DNA of 5,109 nucleotides from Bacillota bacterium (lineage in GTDB: Bacteria; Bacillota; Clostridia; Acetivibrionales; DTU013): NCBI GenBank assembly GCA_023415815.1, contig JAEZJL010000270.1, positions 1-5,109 of the forward strand, read 5' to 3'. Positions 4,371-5,109 of the stretch are shown here, piece by piece; the stretch's first letter is position 1, and each line of letters begins with the position of its first letter. The position numbers and the translations under genes were made by a program. The notes beneath the pieces were generated by a model. That model was given only the letters and a program-made list of their open reading frames with translations, ran no database searches and was not told the origin of the DNA.

Positions 4371-5109
4371 TGAGAAAATTTTACAAATTGATACTTAAAT
4401 TTCTAATAAGCATATTCTTTATTACTACTATATTTTCACAAAATATTTTCGCCTTACCAAATAATAAGTTAGATGATAGTCATTTTACTGGTCAGTTCAA
4501 TAAACTAGATGATTTGGAAGAAGAACTAGCAGATAATATAATATCTACTAGTCCGCCAGCAATAGACTATAATATTTATACCAGTCCATCAGCTTTAAAC
4601 TACGGTATAGATACTGTAAATCCGTCCGGTGATGTATTAAGTTTAAAGGTAATTAACAGTGATAGCAGTACACAGAATTATTATAGCTATATAAAAATCT
4701 CGAATTTTCAGTATACCTTACAGGCGGGAGATTATATAGAATACGATGTAAAATTGTTGAACCCAGTTTATCATGCCGGTATGATGGAAATCCAGACGAC
4801 GGATGGTAACGTATTAAGAGATAAAAATTGGGTAGATCAAAACAATATGGATGGTACTTTGGGAGATATCTCACAAAAAGCTGACAACATATGGTATCAC
4901 AGGAAATTGAGTGTTCCGGGTACAGTAGTTGGCAAGACGGTAGACCATTGGGATTTGGTAGGAGAAAATGATATACCAGGCCAGATATATACTGCTTTAT
5001 ATGACAATATAGTTGTAACTGATGGGTATGGTAATGAAAAGGAAGTAGTATTCAAATCATCAGGAGATAATAATATAAATGCTGTAGATTTTCAAATTAA
5101 TGTCACATC
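4370..5109 (+). CDS. Secreted protein of unknown function, 3' end outside the window; possible carbohydrate-binding-like domain
   Basis: The frame opens at TTG 4370 and has no stop to the window end, giving 246 complete codons. Residues 1-28 look like a signal peptide: basic MRKFYK, a hydrophobic core (about 8-22) and possible cleavage after IFA (26-28). Residues 29-82 are a linker with two short tandem duplications: NKLDD at 32-36 and 44-48, and TSPPAIDYNIY (60-70) followed by TSPSALNYGID (71-81). Residues about 83-220 look like one beta-rich domain, with LQAGDYIEYDVKLLNP (117-132), NIWYHRKLSVP (173-183), VGKTVDHWDLVGEND (187-201) and YTALYDNIVVTDG (207-219). This order resembles jelly-roll, galactose-binding-like modules that open large extracellular proteins, including some RHS/YD-repeat proteins; that comparison is from memory and unproven. 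Codons are much more AT-rich than in the neighbours, suggesting a different origin. Catalytic parts, if any, lie beyond the window. Confidence 0.85.
   Translation, partial: MRKFYKLILKFLISIFFITTIFSQNIFALPNNKLDDSHFTGQFNKLDDLEEELADNIISTSPPAIDYNIYTSPSALNYGIDTVNPSGDVLSLKVINSDSSTQNYYSYIKISNFQYTLQAGDYIEYDVKLLNPVYHAGMMEIQTTDGNVLRDKNWVDQNNMDGTLGDISQKADNIWYHRKLSVPGTVVGKTVDHWDLVGENDIPGQIYTALYDNIVVTDGYGNEKEVVFKSSGDNNINAVDFQINVT

Noticed and set aside
4653..4874. Minus-strand 73-codon frame opposite the secreted protein
   Set aside because: Tyr-rich translation is the antisense of AT-rich coding sequence; no start signals.

Overview
The window looks like chromosomal DNA of a Gram-positive Bacillota organism, probably a Clostridia-type or Paenibacillus-like bacterium. 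This is inferred from strong AGGAGG-type ribosome binding sites, sigma-A-like promoters, A/U-flanked hairpin terminators, an AraC regulator divergent from a sugar-catabolic pair, and a secreted LysM/L,D-transpeptidase with a Gram-positive-style signal peptide. The species cannot be named from sequence alone.

Layout. Bases 1-129 hold a bidirectional-looking terminator closing the leftward gene. Bases 130-1038 (minus) encode an AraC-family regulator with an N-terminal cupin. A 141-bp divergent region (1039-1179) carries overlapping promoters for both directions and an AT-rich inverted repeat. Bases 1180-2253 (plus) encode a Gfo/Idh/MocA NAD(P)-dependent sugar oxidoreductase. It is followed one base later by a very well conserved ThuA protein (2255-2995). 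A strong hairpin between the convergent stop codons (3029-3074) ends the next gene, a minus-strand LysM + YkuD L,D-transpeptidase (3095-3916).

From about 3985 rightward the base composition drops sharply. After about 385 bp without a convincing gene (with a perfect TTGACA-N17-TATAAT promoter and a leader of roughly 200 nt), an open frame starts at a TTG at 4370 and runs off the window. It encodes a secreted protein with a signal peptide, short tandem duplications in its N-terminal linker, and a probable beta-sandwich (carbohydrate-binding-like) domain.

How it works together. The regulator probably senses a sugar and controls the divergent oxidoreductase-thuA pair, which resembles the rhizobial ThuB/ThuA arrangement for oxidising disaccharides to 3-keto derivatives. 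The L,D-transpeptidase is a separate cell-wall monocistron. The AT-rich secreted protein appears to be an independent, possibly acquired, unit. I see no tRNA, rRNA, CRISPR array, insertion sequence or recognisable riboswitch.
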